The notes under the pieces: model-generated
Databases searched by the model: none
What the model saw: the letters and a program-made list of their open reading frames with translations, nothing else
What the model was told of the DNA's origin: nothing
Made by a program: the position numbers and the translations under genes
From: Gammaproteobacteria bacterium
GTDB lineage: Bacteria; Pseudomonadota; Gammaproteobacteria; Burkholderiales; Rhodocyclaceae
Length of the DNA: 64,000 nucleotides
Reading direction: 5' to 3'
NCBI GenBank assembly: GCA_029289265.1
Contig: JARFTX010000006.1
Span: 37,231-101,230, forward strand
In this document: positions 8,999 to 19,269 of the stretch, one piece after another
Position numbering within the stretch: the first letter of the stretch is position 1
How the letters are laid out: the number at the start of each line of letters is the position of its first letter

Positions 8999-9029
8999 GC
9001 GTCCCTCCGCCTCGCTGCCGCCAGGCCGG

Positions 9030-9035
9030 TATACT
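9030..9035 (+). promoter_or_regulatory. Putative -10 element (TATACT) for mltA
   Basis: TATACT lies 39 bases upstream of the mltA ATG, in the gap between divergent units. No convincing -35 box was found, so this rests on a five-of-six -10 match and position. Confidence 0.4.
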
Positions 9036-9073
9036 CGGCGGCTGCCGTCCCCGGAGTCTACCCGAAGCCGCCC

Positions 9074-10336
9074 ATGATGCCTCGTCCCGCCCCCCCCGCA
9101 CGACGCGCCCGTCCGGGCCTGCTGCTCGCCCTCGCGGCCGCCGCCGTCGCGCTGCTCGCCGCCTGCGTCGCACGCACCCCGCCCCCGCCCGAAGTCGCCG
9201 CCTGCCCACCCGCGCCCGTCTGTCCGATCTGCCCCGCCTGCCCGGCGGCGGTCGAGCCGGAACCCGCGCCGCCGCCGGCCGAGCCGCTGCAGCGCGCTGC
9301 CTGGCACGAGATCGACGGCTGGGCCGACGACGACCACGCCGCGGCGTGGCCGGCGCTGCGCCGCTCCTGCTCGGTGATCGCTCGGCAACCGCGCTGGCAG
9401 GACTTCTGCGCGGCTGCCGACGCGCTCGGACCACGGCCCTCGTCGGCCACGGTGCGCAGCTTCCTGGAAGCGAACGCCGAGCCCTGGGTCGCCGTCAATC
9501 CGGACGGCAGCCGCGAGGGCCTGATCACCGGCTACTACGAGCCGCTGATCCGCGGCAGCCGCGCCCGCTCGGAGCGCTACCCCTGGCCCATCCACGGCGT
9601 TCCCGAGGACATGCTGACGATCGACCTGGGCGAGCTCTACCCCGACCTCAAGCACATGCGCCTGCGCGGGCGCGTGGTCGGCAACAAGGTCGTCCCCTAC
9701 TGGTCGCGCGCCGAAATCGACGGCCTGCAGGACACGCTGCCGGCCCCGGTGCTGCTGTGGGCGGCCGACCCGATCGATCTGTTCTTCCTGCAGGTGCAGG
9801 GCTCGGGCCAGGTCGAACTGCCCGACGGCTCGCGCGCCCGCATCGGCTACGCCGACCAGAACGGCCATCCCTACCAGTCGATCGGCCGCTGGCTGGTCGC
9901 GCAGGGCGAACTGCCGCTCGCGTCCGCGTCGATGCAGGGCATCAAGGCCTGGGCGAGCGCCCATCCGCATCGGCTCACGGAACTGCTCAACACCAACCCG
10001 AGCTACGTCTTCTTCCGCGAACTGCCGCCGTCATCCGACGGCCCGATCGGGGCGCTCGCCGTGCCGCTCACCACCGAGCGCAGCCTCGCCATCGACCCCC
10101 GCCATGTCCCGCTCGGCGCGCCGGTGTTCCTGTCGACGACTTATCCGCTGTCGGAGCGGCCGCTGCGCCGGCTGATGCTCGCCCAGGACACGGGCGGCGC
10201 GATCAAGGGCGTCGTGCGCGGCGATTTCTACTGGGGCTTCGGTGCGGAGGCAGGCGCTCAGGCCGGACGCATGCGCCAGCAGGGCCGGATGTGGGTGCTG
10301 CTGCCGAAGGGCGGCGAACCGGGCAATGGCCTATAA
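9074..10336 (+). CDS. mltA: Membrane-bound lytic murein transglycosylase A (MltA), lipoprotein
   Basis: MltA cleaves peptidoglycan glycan strands to 1,6-anhydromuropeptides at the inner face of the outer membrane. The 420-residue protein has a lipoprotein signal (arginines, then ALAAAAVALLAAC, lipidated Cys about residue 31) and a proline- and cysteine-rich stretch (ACPPAPVCPICPACP) unusual for the family. The MltA barrel has LITGYYEPL and the 3D (double-psi barrel) catalytic Asp in LAQDTGGAIKG near residue 375. The start is ATG 9074 (ATGATG doublet; 9077 possible). The extra cysteines next to the lipidation site are odd. Confidence 0.93.
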   Translation: MMPRPAPPARRARPGLLLALAAAAVALLAACVARTPPPPEVAACPPAPVCPICPACPAAVEPEPAPPPAEPLQRAAWHEIDGWADDDHAAAWPALRRSCSVIARQPRWQDFCAAADALGPRPSSATVRSFLEANAEPWVAVNPDGSREGLITGYYEPLIRGSRARSERYPWPIHGVPEDMLTIDLGELYPDLKHMRLRGRVVGNKVVPYWSRAEIDGLQDTLPAPVLLWAADPIDLFFLQVQGSGQVELPDGSRARIGYADQNGHPYQSIGRWLVAQGELPLASASMQGIKAWASAHPHRLTELLNTNPSYVFFRELPPSSDGPIGALAVPLTTERSLAIDPRHVPLGAPVFLSTTYPLSERPLRRLMLAQDTGGAIKGVVRGDFYWGFGAEAGAQAGRMRQQGRMWVLLPKGGEPGNGL

Positions 10337-10366
10337 ACAAGCATCACCCCACCACGCCAGGATGCG

Positions 10367-11293
10367 ATGCGCGCAATCGAACGACCTCGGCAACCCGATC
10401 GCCGCTGCATCGCTCGCACGCTGCGCGCCGCGGCGGCGGCGCTGTGGCTGTTTGCGGCGCTCGCGCTGGCCGAGCAGTCCGGGCGCTTCGAGTACGGACT
10501 GCTGTGGGAGATCACCCGCCCGGACGTGCCGCCGAGTCATGTGTTCGGCACCGTGCATCTGCCCGACGTGCGCCTGCTGCCGCTGCCGGAGCCAGTGCTC
10601 GCAGCCTTTGCCCATGCCCGAACCTTCGGCATGGAGCACTACCCGAGCGAGCAGGCGGCGATGCATTTCTTCGATTCCGCCCAGCTCTCCGGCGGGCAGC
10701 GGCTCGACGAACTGATCGGGCCGGCGCACTTCCAGCGATTGAATGCGCTCATGGCCGGTCGACGCCTCGACCTCGACGCCCTGGCCCGGCTGAAGCCTTG
10801 GGCGGCATTGCTGGTGGTCACCGAGATCGGCGAGGCGGACGGCATACCGAGCGTGGACCGCGAGCTCTACCTGCAGGCACGGCTGCGTCGCATGCGAATC
10901 GAGCAGCTCGAATCGGTCGACGAACAGGTCACCGCGCTCGACGGCATCCCCGAGCCGAGCCAGGTCGCCCTGCTGCATTTCGCGCTCGACTTCCACGACC
11001 AGTTGCACAAGGTCGCGGAGCGCACCCTGCGCGCCTATCTCGAGCGCGACCTGGCCGCCCTGAGTCGCGCCGCCGCGCCGCTCGAGGCCCAGCGACCGTC
11101 GATAGCGCCGCATCAGCGCGAACTGGAAAAGAAGATCATCCATGACCGTAGCGTCGTCATGGCCCATCGCATGCAGTCCCAGCTACGCTACGGCGCCGCC
11201 TTCATTGCCGTCGGCGCGCTGCACCTCTACGGCGAGCACGGCATTCTCGCCCTGCTGGAGGCGGACGGCTGGCAGGTGCGGCGCGTGTATTGA
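10367..11293 (+). CDS. TraB/GumN-family protein
   Basis: A 308-residue exported or membrane-anchored protein with a hydrophobic N-terminal segment (AAAAALWLFAALALAE). It has the hallmarks of the TraB/GumN (TIKI-like, metalloprotease-related) family: SHVFGTVHLPD near residue 55, a central helical region, and VGALHLYGEHGILALLE at the C-terminus. GTVH and GALH supply the conserved histidines. It follows mltA by 30 bases and is probably co-transcribed. The biochemical role in bacteria is not established. Confidence 0.82.
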   Translation: MRAIERPRQPDRRCIARTLRAAAAALWLFAALALAEQSGRFEYGLLWEITRPDVPPSHVFGTVHLPDVRLLPLPEPVLAAFAHARTFGMEHYPSEQAAMHFFDSAQLSGGQRLDELIGPAHFQRLNALMAGRRLDLDALARLKPWAALLVVTEIGEADGIPSVDRELYLQARLRRMRIEQLESVDEQVTALDGIPEPSQVALLHFALDFHDQLHKVAERTLRAYLERDLAALSRAAAPLEAQRPSIAPHQRELEKKIIHDRSVVMAHRMQSQLRYGAAFIAVGALHLYGEHGILALLEADGWQVRRVY

Positions 11294-11346
11294 CCGGCGC
11301 CGGGGCGTGGCGACTCCGACCCGCTCCGGACCGAATCACGTCGCGC

Positions 11347-11778
11347 TTACGCTCGCGGCCAGAGGATCATCTGGGTGCAGCGGAACAGGGCGATGGTGCG
11401 GCCGGTCGCCTCGTCGGTCACGACCGCATCCCACACCTGGGTCGTGCGCCCCAGGTGCTGGGCGGTGGCGACGCAGGCGATCGAGCCCTCGCGCACGGTG
11501 CCGAGGTGGTTGCTCTTCAGCTCGATCGTCGTGAAGGACTCGGCCCCCTGCGGCAGGTGCGCAATGGTCGCGTAGCCGCATGTCGTGTCGGCCAGCGCGA
11601 CGATGCTCGCGGCGTGGAGAAACTCGTTCGGCGCGATGTGCAGCTTCCTCACCGGCATGCGGCTGCTGAGCCGGCGCTCGGCGAGCTCGAGGATCTCGAT
11701 GCCGAGATAGCCCGGCAGATATTCGCCGCCACGCTGGTTCAGGATGTCCACGTCGATGTCGGGGCGCAACGCGCTCAT
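11347..11778 (-). CDS. PaaI/YdiI-type hotdog thioesterase
   Basis: A 143-residue hotdog-fold protein of the PaaI group, expected to hydrolyse an acyl-CoA. The pattern HIAPNEFLHAASIVALADTT corresponds to the HG/N-x-HGG/AxxxxLxD catalytic region, followed by TIELKSNHLG and a C-terminal strand pair. The usual glycine-rich HGG reads LHAAS. It starts 46 bases after the MFS gene, preceded by GAGGAGACGAG, and is likely in one transcript with it. The substrate is unknown. Confidence 0.78.
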   Translation of the reverse strand: MSALRPDIDVDILNQRGGEYLPGYLGIEILELAERRLSSRMPVRKLHIAPNEFLHAASIVALADTTCGYATIAHLPQGAESFTTIELKSNHLGTVREGSIACVATAQHLGRTTQVWDAVVTDEATGRTIALFRCTQMILWPRA

Positions 11779-11824
11779 TGACTCGTCTCCTCGTTCGTCA
11801 TGTCGTCGGGTTCGGGGGCGCGGC

Positions 11825-13039
11825 TCAGGCCGGCGCCGCCGCGCGGGCGACCGGCGCCTCGCGGATCGGAAGGTTCACCAGCGCGGCAGCAGCGGCAAGC
11901 GCGATGTCGGCGTACCACATCCACATGTAGTCTCCAGTCGCGACGATGCTGATCCCGCCGAGATACGCGCCGAGGAAGCCGCCGATCTGGTGCGACAGCA
12001 GCGTCAGGCCGAACAGTGTGGCGAGATAGCGCACGCCGAAGAGCTTGCCCACGATGGCCGCCGTCGGGGGCACCGTCGCAAGCCAGGTGAAGCCGAGCCC
12101 TGCAGCGAACAGGTAGAAGGTCCACTCCGTCTTCGGCAGCATCAGGTAGAGCGCCACCAGTAGCGCACGCGAGCCGTACATCGCCGCCAGCACGTTCTTG
12201 CTGCGATATCGGGAGACCCAGGCGCCGGCGTAGAGGCTGCCGGCGATGTTGGCGAGGCCGATGATCGCGAGCGACCAGCTTGCCACCGAGGGTGGCAGGC
12301 CGCACAGATCGACCTCGCCCGGCAGGTGGGTGACGAGGAAGGCGATGTGGAAGCCACATGTGAAGAAGCCGGCGTGCAGCAGCAGGTAGCTGCGATCCTT
12401 GAGCGCGTTGCGGATGGCCCGCAGCGCGCCGGTATCCTCCTCGTGATGATGGACCGGGGCGTGGCCGGGACTCGCGACCTTCCGAATCAGTGGCAAGGCC
12501 AGCAGCGCCATCACTGCCATCGACCACATCGCCCCCATCCAGCCGAAGGCCTGGATCAGCTTCTGCAGCAGCGGCGCGAACACGAACTGCCCGAACGAGC
12601 CGCCGGCGTTGATCACGCCCGAGGCTGCGCCGCGCGCCTCGGGCGGCAGGCGCTGGGCGGCGGCGCCGATCAGGACCGAGAAGCTGCCGATACCGGAGCC
12701 GATCGCGGTCAACATCCCGATCGAGAAGATCAGGCCGAAGGTGGAATCCATGAAAGGCGTGATCGCACTGCCCGCGGCCAGAATCAGGATGCCGGCGACC
12801 AGCACCGGCTGCGGCCCGTAGCGGTCGGCCGCGGCGCCTGCGATCGGCTGGATCGCCCCCCAGACGAACTGGGCGACCGCGAGCGCCAGGCTGATCGACG
12901 CGATGCCCAGGCCGGTCGCGGTGTTGAGCGGGCTCACGAACAGGCCGAGCGACTGGCGCATCCCCATCGTGATCGCGAGGATGCCGGCGGCGGCAAGCGT
13001 GACGAACAGCACTTCGGGCCGGCGGAGCGTGTGGAACAT
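11825..13039 (-). CDS. MFS transporter
   Basis: A 404-residue major facilitator with about 12 hydrophobic segments and the loop 2-3 motif AAADRYGPQP. The N-terminal half (RQSLGLFVSPLNTATG, AQFVWGAIQPIAG) resembles monocarboxylate/oxalate-formate-type permeases often found in betaproteobacteria. A His-rich central loop (HAPVHHHEEDTG) separates the halves. The start is ATG 13039 (MFHTLRRPEVLF); a much longer open frame upstream is not typical protein. The substrate cannot be told. It is followed by the thioesterase gene. Confidence 0.85.
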   Translation of the reverse strand: MFHTLRRPEVLFVTLAAAGILAITMGMRQSLGLFVSPLNTATGLGIASISLALAVAQFVWGAIQPIAGAAADRYGPQPVLVAGILILAAGSAITPFMDSTFGLIFSIGMLTAIGSGIGSFSVLIGAAAQRLPPEARGAASGVINAGGSFGQFVFAPLLQKLIQAFGWMGAMWSMAVMALLALPLIRKVASPGHAPVHHHEEDTGALRAIRNALKDRSYLLLHAGFFTCGFHIAFLVTHLPGEVDLCGLPPSVASWSLAIIGLANIAGSLYAGAWVSRYRSKNVLAAMYGSRALLVALYLMLPKTEWTFYLFAAGLGFTWLATVPPTAAIVGKLFGVRYLATLFGLTLLSHQIGGFLGAYLGGISIVATGDYMWMWYADIALAAAAALVNLPIREAPVARAAAPA

Positions 13040-13289
13040 GGGGTGGTCCTGTCGGAGCACTGGAGAGCGCCGGCAGCACGGCAACGTGGGCGCAGCCGAC
13101 GCGAAGGCGCCAGCATAAGCCTTCCCGGCAAATCCGGCAAAACCGCCGATGCCGGTCGGAGCGAACGGGGTGCGTATATGGGGAGAGCGGCCAGGCGTGC
13201 CACTCAGGAGGCCCGAAACCTCGAGACGATTGGCGGCGGTGTCCGATCCCAGACGGACACTGCCGCCCGCCCGATCGCGCCAGCCCCTG

Positions 13290-13517
13290 TCAGCCGAGCA
13301 CTTCCAGCACCTGGTCGGGCTGAAAGCCGTCGCGCAGCATACGGGTCGCCACGACGCCGCGCTCGATGGCCGAAAGCCCCCGCGCAACGACGCGGCCCGC
13401 GACAATCCGGCCGCCGGCGACGCACTGCTCGATCACGCCCGCGGTACGAACCAGATTCTCAAGGCGGCCCCGGGGGCAACTGCCCCGACCCTCGCCGGCT
13501 ATGACCGAGAAGCTCAT
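13290..13517 (-). CDS. Hypothetical 75-aa protein, possible gene remnant
   Basis: An intact 75-residue frame with a good Shine-Dalgarno (ACGGAG) eight bases before the ATG. The start (MSFSVIAGEG) and end (GVVATRMLRDGFQPDQVLEVLG) faintly recall the N-terminus of DUF1028 proteins, which would make this a shortened remnant; that likeness is by eye only. A perfect 21-base palindrome lies in its leader. It sits between katG and the MFS gene on the same strand. The 250 bases between its stop and the MFS start show no gene. Confidence 0.35.
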   Translation of the reverse strand: MSFSVIAGEGRGSCPRGRLENLVRTAGVIEQCVAGGRIVAGRVVARGLSAIERGVVATRMLRDGFQPDQVLEVLG

Positions 13518-13538
13518 GATCGACTCCGTTTCGTCTGT

Positions 13539-13559
13539 GCAGCGCCCCCGGGGCGCTGC
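13539..13559. repeat. Perfect 21-bp palindrome
   Basis: GCAGCGCCCC and its exact reverse complement are separated by one base, 22 bases upstream of the 75-aa frame on the minus strand. It could be an operator or, as RNA, a very stable hairpin downstream of katG. There is no T-run on the minus-strand side, so a terminator is less likely. Confidence 0.6.
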
Positions 13560-13621
13560 GTTGCTCTACTCCTTAAGTTATAAAACGGCCAAAACGACCC
13601 AGACTTGAGTGCCCCCCGAAA

Positions 13622-15967
<2,346 letters not shown>

Positions 15968-15987
15968 TCAGGCTTCGATCCAAGTGT

Positions 15988-16006
15988 AGATTGAAAATTG
16001 CAATCT
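15988..16006. promoter_or_regulatory. AT-rich dyad in the katG / AhpD-like divergent region
   Basis: AGATTG-N7-CAATCT is an inverted repeat of two six-base arms within the most AT-rich part of the 436-base gap between katG and the AhpD-like gene. Nearby TTGTTGTACACAA adds a second short dyad. OxyR or another LysR-type regulator could bind here; the spacing is not a textbook OxyR site. The remainder of the gap (15827-16262) shows no gene. Confidence 0.35.
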
Positions 16007-16262
16007 GTATGGCGTTATCCCATTTGTTTTTCCTCTCGTGCAAATAGTTCCGCTCGATCGAGAGACTGGCGGCGGGCACTGGATCGGCTCGGTGCGCGAC
16101 GTGGCCGAGGAGCTCGTCGGAATGCCCTCCCTGACCGATACGTCCCGGACTGCGGCGACGGCCGGTTCGAGCCCGATCTGCACGGGGTGTTCCCGAGTGC
16201 CGGGTTACGGTCAGGATGCCAACCCTGTAGACTTTCCCGCTACGCCTGCCTTCCCCTCCGCC

Positions 16263-16829
16263 ATGACCAGCCGACTCGCCGAACGCTCCGAACGTGACTA
16301 CCCCTGGTATGTGCGCCTGGTCTTTGCCTATCAGAAGCGCAAGTACGGGCAGGTGCTGTCCCCGATGTGGGCGTGGGGGCGGCAGCCGGCGATCATGTTC
16401 GCCTTCCTCCTCCTGATCGGGCGCTTCAAACGGCTGGCCTCGCCCGGCCCCCTGCTGAGGACCTTGATGAGCGTGCGGATCTCGCAGATCAACCACTGCG
16501 ACTTCTGCGTGGACTTCAATGCCCACAACTTCCTCGCGGCGCGGGGCGCGCACGAGAAAATCGACTTCATCGACCGCTGGCGCGAGCATCCCGAGGCTTT
16601 CAGCGAGGAAGAGCGGGCGGCGCTCGCCTACGCCGAGGCGGTAACGCTCGGCGACGATGACGATACAGCCCGCGCGATGACCGAGCTCAAGCGCTTCTTC
16701 GACGATGACGCCATCGTTGCCCTCACCGCGTGGATCGGCGTGCAGAACCTGTCGAGCAAGTTCAACGATGCGCTGAGCATCCCGACGCAGGGATTCTGCC
16801 GCATCCCGCCGCGCGCCTCCGCTGACTGA
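16263..16829 (+). CDS. AhpD-like (carboxymuconolactone decarboxylase-family) protein
   Basis: A 188-residue all-helical protein of the CMD/AhpD family. The redox motif CDFC followed by VDFNAH (C-x2-C-x3..5-H) near residue 80 is the peroxidase-type signature, so alkylhydroperoxidase-like activity is plausible. An N-terminal extension with a hydrophobic stretch (PAIMFAFLLLIGRF) precedes the domain. ATG 16263 is chosen because the sequence becomes protein-like from MTSRLAERSERDYPW; an earlier in-frame start at 16038 lies in the regulatory region. It is divergent from katG and followed seven bases later by a membrane-protein gene. Confidence 0.75.
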   Translation: MTSRLAERSERDYPWYVRLVFAYQKRKYGQVLSPMWAWGRQPAIMFAFLLLIGRFKRLASPGPLLRTLMSVRISQINHCDFCVDFNAHNFLAARGAHEKIDFIDRWREHPEAFSEEERAALAYAEAVTLGDDDDTARAMTELKRFFDDDAIVALTAWIGVQNLSSKFNDALSIPTQGFCRIPPRASAD

Positions 16830-16836
16830 GTCCCCC

Positions 16837-17073
16837 ATGCGCTTCATTCGCGAATTTCCGTTCCCGCTCCTGATCGCCGTGGCGATCTTCATGCTCGGCG
16901 CGCCCTTCGTGCCCGAACCGCATCTGGTCGAAAAGGCGCGCATGGCGATGAACGGCACCCTCACCCGCCCCATCGACCTCTTCGACGTCGTCTGGCACCT
17001 GTTGCCGACTGCGCTCCTGGTCTGGAAGACGGTACTCTGGCGCCGGGAGCAGATTGAGAACCGGACGCCATGA
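16837..17073 (+). CDS. Small two-helix membrane protein, unknown function
   Basis: A 78-residue protein with two hydrophobic segments ([17 protein letters not shown] and [19 protein letters not shown]) joined by a short charged loop. The family is not recognised. It is seven bases downstream of the AhpD-like gene, and its stop overlaps the SDR start (ATGA), so the three genes form one operon. Coding is supported by this coupling and by codon use like its neighbours. Confidence 0.65.
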   Translation: MRFIREFPFPLLIAVAIFMLGAPFVPEPHLVEKARMAMNGTLTRPIDLFDVVWHLLPTALLVWKTVLWRREQIENRTP

Positions 17074-17885
17074 TGAGACGGCTTGAAGGCAAGACCGCGC
17101 TGGTCACCGGCGCAGCGCGCGGCATCGGAGCGGCGATCGCCAGCGCTTTCGTCGAAAATGGGGCCTTCGTATATCTGACCGACATCGACGATGTCGCTGG
17201 ACGATCCACGGCCGCGGTGCTGGGTGGGCAGGCCCGTTACCTGCATCTCGATGTGCGGGAGGAGTCCGACTGGCAGTCCGCCATGGCGCAAGTGCTCGAC
17301 GAACGCCAGGGCTTGCACGTGCTGGTCAACAACGCCGGGATCACCGGCTTCGAGCAGGGCAACTACGTGCACGACCCCGAGCACGTCGCGCTCGAGGCAT
17401 GGCGCGCCGTTCAGCGGACCAACGTGGAAGGCGTCCTGCTCGGCTGCAAGCATGCAATCCAGACCCTGCGCAAAACCCGGAGCACCGGCTCGATCATCAA
17501 CATTTCCTCGCGCTCCGGCCTGGTCGGCATTCCGGGCGCGGCGGCCTATGCCGCATCCAAAGCGGCGGTGCGCAACCATACCAAGACGGTGGCGCTCTAC
17601 TGCGCCGAGCAGGGTCTGCCGATTCGCTGCAACTCGATCCACCCGGCCGCCATCCTGACCCCGATGTGGGATCCCATCCTGGGCGACGGGCCGGAGCGGG
17701 AAGAGCGCATGCGCGAATTCGTCCAGGATTGCCCGCTGCGCCGTTTCGGCAAGCCCGAGGAAGTCGCCGCACTGGCCGTGATGCTCGCCTCCGATGAAGC
17801 CGCTTACATGAATGGCGCGGAACTGAATATCGATGGCGGCATCCTGGCCGGCGCTGCGGCGGCGCCGGCATCGTCCGGGCAGTAG
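17070..17885 (+). CDS. Short-chain dehydrogenase/reductase (classical SDR)
   Basis: A 271-residue NAD(P)-dependent oxidoreductase. The cofactor motif TGAARGIG is at residues 14-21, the acidic LTDIDD after strand 2 favours NAD(H), and NNAG is near residue 90. The catalytic Ser is in INISSRSG and YAASK is near residue 157. The C-terminus NIDGG is standard, followed by an Ala/Pro-rich tail. It resembles the hydroxysteroid/cyclopentanol dehydrogenase group, but the substrate is not predictable. It is translationally coupled to the preceding membrane protein gene. Confidence 0.85.
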   Translation: MMRRLEGKTALVTGAARGIGAAIASAFVENGAFVYLTDIDDVAGRSTAAVLGGQARYLHLDVREESDWQSAMAQVLDERQGLHVLVNNAGITGFEQGNYVHDPEHVALEAWRAVQRTNVEGVLLGCKHAIQTLRKTRSTGSIINISSRSGLVGIPGAAAYAASKAAVRNHTKTVALYCAEQGLPIRCNSIHPAAILTPMWDPILGDGPEREERMREFVQDCPLRRFGKPEEVAALAVMLASDEAAYMNGAELNIDGGILAGAAAAPASSGQ

Positions 17886-18037
17886 CCATGCCGGAACAGG
17901 CGATCGCGTAGGCGCCCCAAGATCCCCGAGGGGCACGACCCGGCGATGCATCGCCGCCACATGAGCTGCAACTGACAGGGCAAAAAGGCTGGCGCGAACG
18001 GGAGTCGCCCATGACGAGACCGAGACAGGCGCGCACC

Positions 18038-18066
18038 TTGCCAAATTTTGCCAAGACAACTAATCT
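18038..18066 (+). promoter_or_regulatory. parDE promoter with TTGCCAA direct repeats
   Basis: TTGCCA (18038-18043), a 17-base spacer and TAATCT (18061-18066) make a sigma70-like promoter. The predicted +1 falls at or next to the parD ATG (18073), and no Shine-Dalgarno is seen, so the transcript may be leaderless. TTGCCAA occurs at 18038-18044 and again at 18048-18054, ten bases apart, as expected for paired ribbon-helix-helix dimers and autoregulation. The gap 17886-18037 shows nothing else. Confidence 0.5.
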
Positions 18067-18072
18067 GCGGCC

Positions 18073-18324
18073 ATGAGCACGATGAACATTTCCTTGCCGG
18101 AAAGCCTGAAATCCTTCGTGGACGAGCAGGTGAGCGCACGGGGCTACGGCACCAGTAGCGAGTACGTGCGCGAATTGATCCGCAAGGATCAGGATCGTCA
18201 GCGGCTGCGTGGGCTGCTGCTGGCCGGCGCAGCCACTGCGCCGGCATCGCCGGCGAATGCCGAGTACTTCGATGGCTTGCGGGACCGGGTAAGCAGGGCT
18301 GCCAAGCCGGCTTCTCGCGGGTGA
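18073..18324 (+). CDS. parD: ParD-family antitoxin
   Basis: An 83-residue ribbon-helix-helix protein: MSTMNISLPESLKSFVDEQV supplies the DNA-binding strand and first helix, and YGTSSEYVRELIRKDQDRQ the second helix (ParD/CopG signature). The C-terminal tail is expected to wrap the toxin. It is directly followed by a ParE gene whose GTG start overlaps this stop. The product should neutralise ParE and repress its own promoter through the TTGCCAA repeats. Confidence 0.88.
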   Translation: MSTMNISLPESLKSFVDEQVSARGYGTSSEYVRELIRKDQDRQRLRGLLLAGAATAPASPANAEYFDGLRDRVSRAAKPASRG

Positions 18325-18653
18325 AGGTCAAACCTGTCGTTCCGCGTGACCAGGCCAGCCAGGATGTCGACGACGCGATAGCGTATTACCTTGAAGAGGC
18401 TTCCGCCTCCATTGCGCTCGAGTTCATCGACGCACTGGAACAGGCCTATACCCACATCGCCCGCCATCCCGGCACGGGTTCGGCTCGCTATGTGCATGAG
18501 TTGGACCTTCCTGGCCTGCGCTCCTGGTCACTCTCGGCCTACCCCTATCTCGTCTTCTACGTCGAACGGCCGGACCACATCGACGTCTGGCGCGTACTGC
18601 ACGGCCAGCGCGACATTCCCGCCTGGATGCAAGATCTGGACGCCTTCACCTGA
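18321..18653 (+). CDS. parE: ParE/RelE-superfamily toxin
   Basis: A 110-residue plasmid-stabilisation-type toxin. ASASIALEFIDALEQAYTHIARHPGTG is the ParE helical hairpin and GLRSWSLSAYPYLVFYVER the conserved sheet; IDVWRVLHGQRDIPAWM closes the fold. ParE toxins inhibit DNA gyrase; whether this one does is untested. It starts at GTG 18321 in a GTGA overlap with parD. A relic of a type I restriction system begins about 50 bases beyond the stop. Confidence 0.88.
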   Translation: MKVKPVVPRDQASQDVDDAIAYYLEEASASIALEFIDALEQAYTHIARHPGTGSARYVHELDLPGLRSWSLSAYPYLVFYVERPDHIDVWRVLHGQRDIPAWMQDLDAFT

Positions 18654-18705
18654 CGCAACCGCCCGGCACTCTTCAGTCGTCAAGGATTCCTTGACAGTTC
18701 AAACC

Positions 18706-19142
18706 GTGGGCAACACGCACGGCCTCGGCGACGGCATGCAGCAGGCTTTGAACTACGCCGAGACGCTCGACCTGCCCTTCGTCTTTGCGAGCAACGGCGA
18801 CGCTTTCCTCTTTCACGACCGTACCGGACTGGCCGATCAGGTCGAAACCGAGCTCACCCTGGGCAACTTCCCCGATGCACGCAGCGCATCGGCCAACTCG
18901 TCTGGATGTTCTTCCTCAGGATCTACGACGACAAGGAGACCGAGTACGAGCTCCTCGACGACCACTACCGCTCGCCCATCCCGGAGCCGCTGCGCTGGGG
19001 CAACTGGGCGGCCAACGCCGAGGGCATGACCGGTGACGACCTGCTCGACTTCGTGAACAACGAGCTCTTCCCCAGGCTCAAGAACCTCGAACCCAAGGGC
19101 GCCGACAAGCGCGGCTACGTGATCCGCGGCGTCTTCGAGGAT
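18706..19142 (+). pseudogene. Chimeric relic of type I restriction-modification genes (hsdR' - hsdM')
   Basis: Two joined fragments in different frames. Bases 18706-18879 encode an HsdR piece (LGDGMQQALNYAETLDLPFV, SNGDAFLFHDRTG). From 18879, in the next frame, an HsdM N-terminal piece follows (RIGQLVWMFFLRIYDDKE, SPIPEPLRWGNWAANAEGMTG, ELFPRLKNLEPKG, YVIRGVFED), ending at 19142, after which homology stops. Both lack most of the protein, and the order R-M is the reverse of the common hsdM-S-R, so deletions or recombination fused the remains. The relic lies between the parDE and TumE/TumA-like modules. Confidence 0.75.
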
Positions 19143-19222
19143 GTAATTCAGCACTCCCACTGTCATGCAGCGGAACTGTCTCCCCAAGAGCAAAGCTCGA
19201 CCTCTTGATCGCGCTCCGCGCT

Positions 19223-19269
19223 GTTGGATACATTGACAACAGACCTGAGGTGTTGTCACAATGTCCAAC
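19223..19269. promoter_or_regulatory. Long imperfect dyad over the tumE promoter/start
   Basis: TGACAACA (19234-19241) and TGTTGTCA (19251-19258) form a perfect inverted repeat around nine bases. With two-base bulges the symmetry extends to 19-base arms, GTTGGA...ACAACA against TGTTGT...TCCAAC. The left arm holds a -10-like TACATT (with TTGATC 18 bases upstream). The right arm contains the GAGGTG ribosome site and the ATG at 19261. Autoregulation by operator binding or by mRNA folding is inferred. Confidence 0.55.

Noticed and set aside
19143..19210. Possible insertion-sequence end directly after the hsdM fragment (GTAATTCAGCACTCCCACTG)
   Set aside because: No matching inverted end, target duplication or transposase could be seen.
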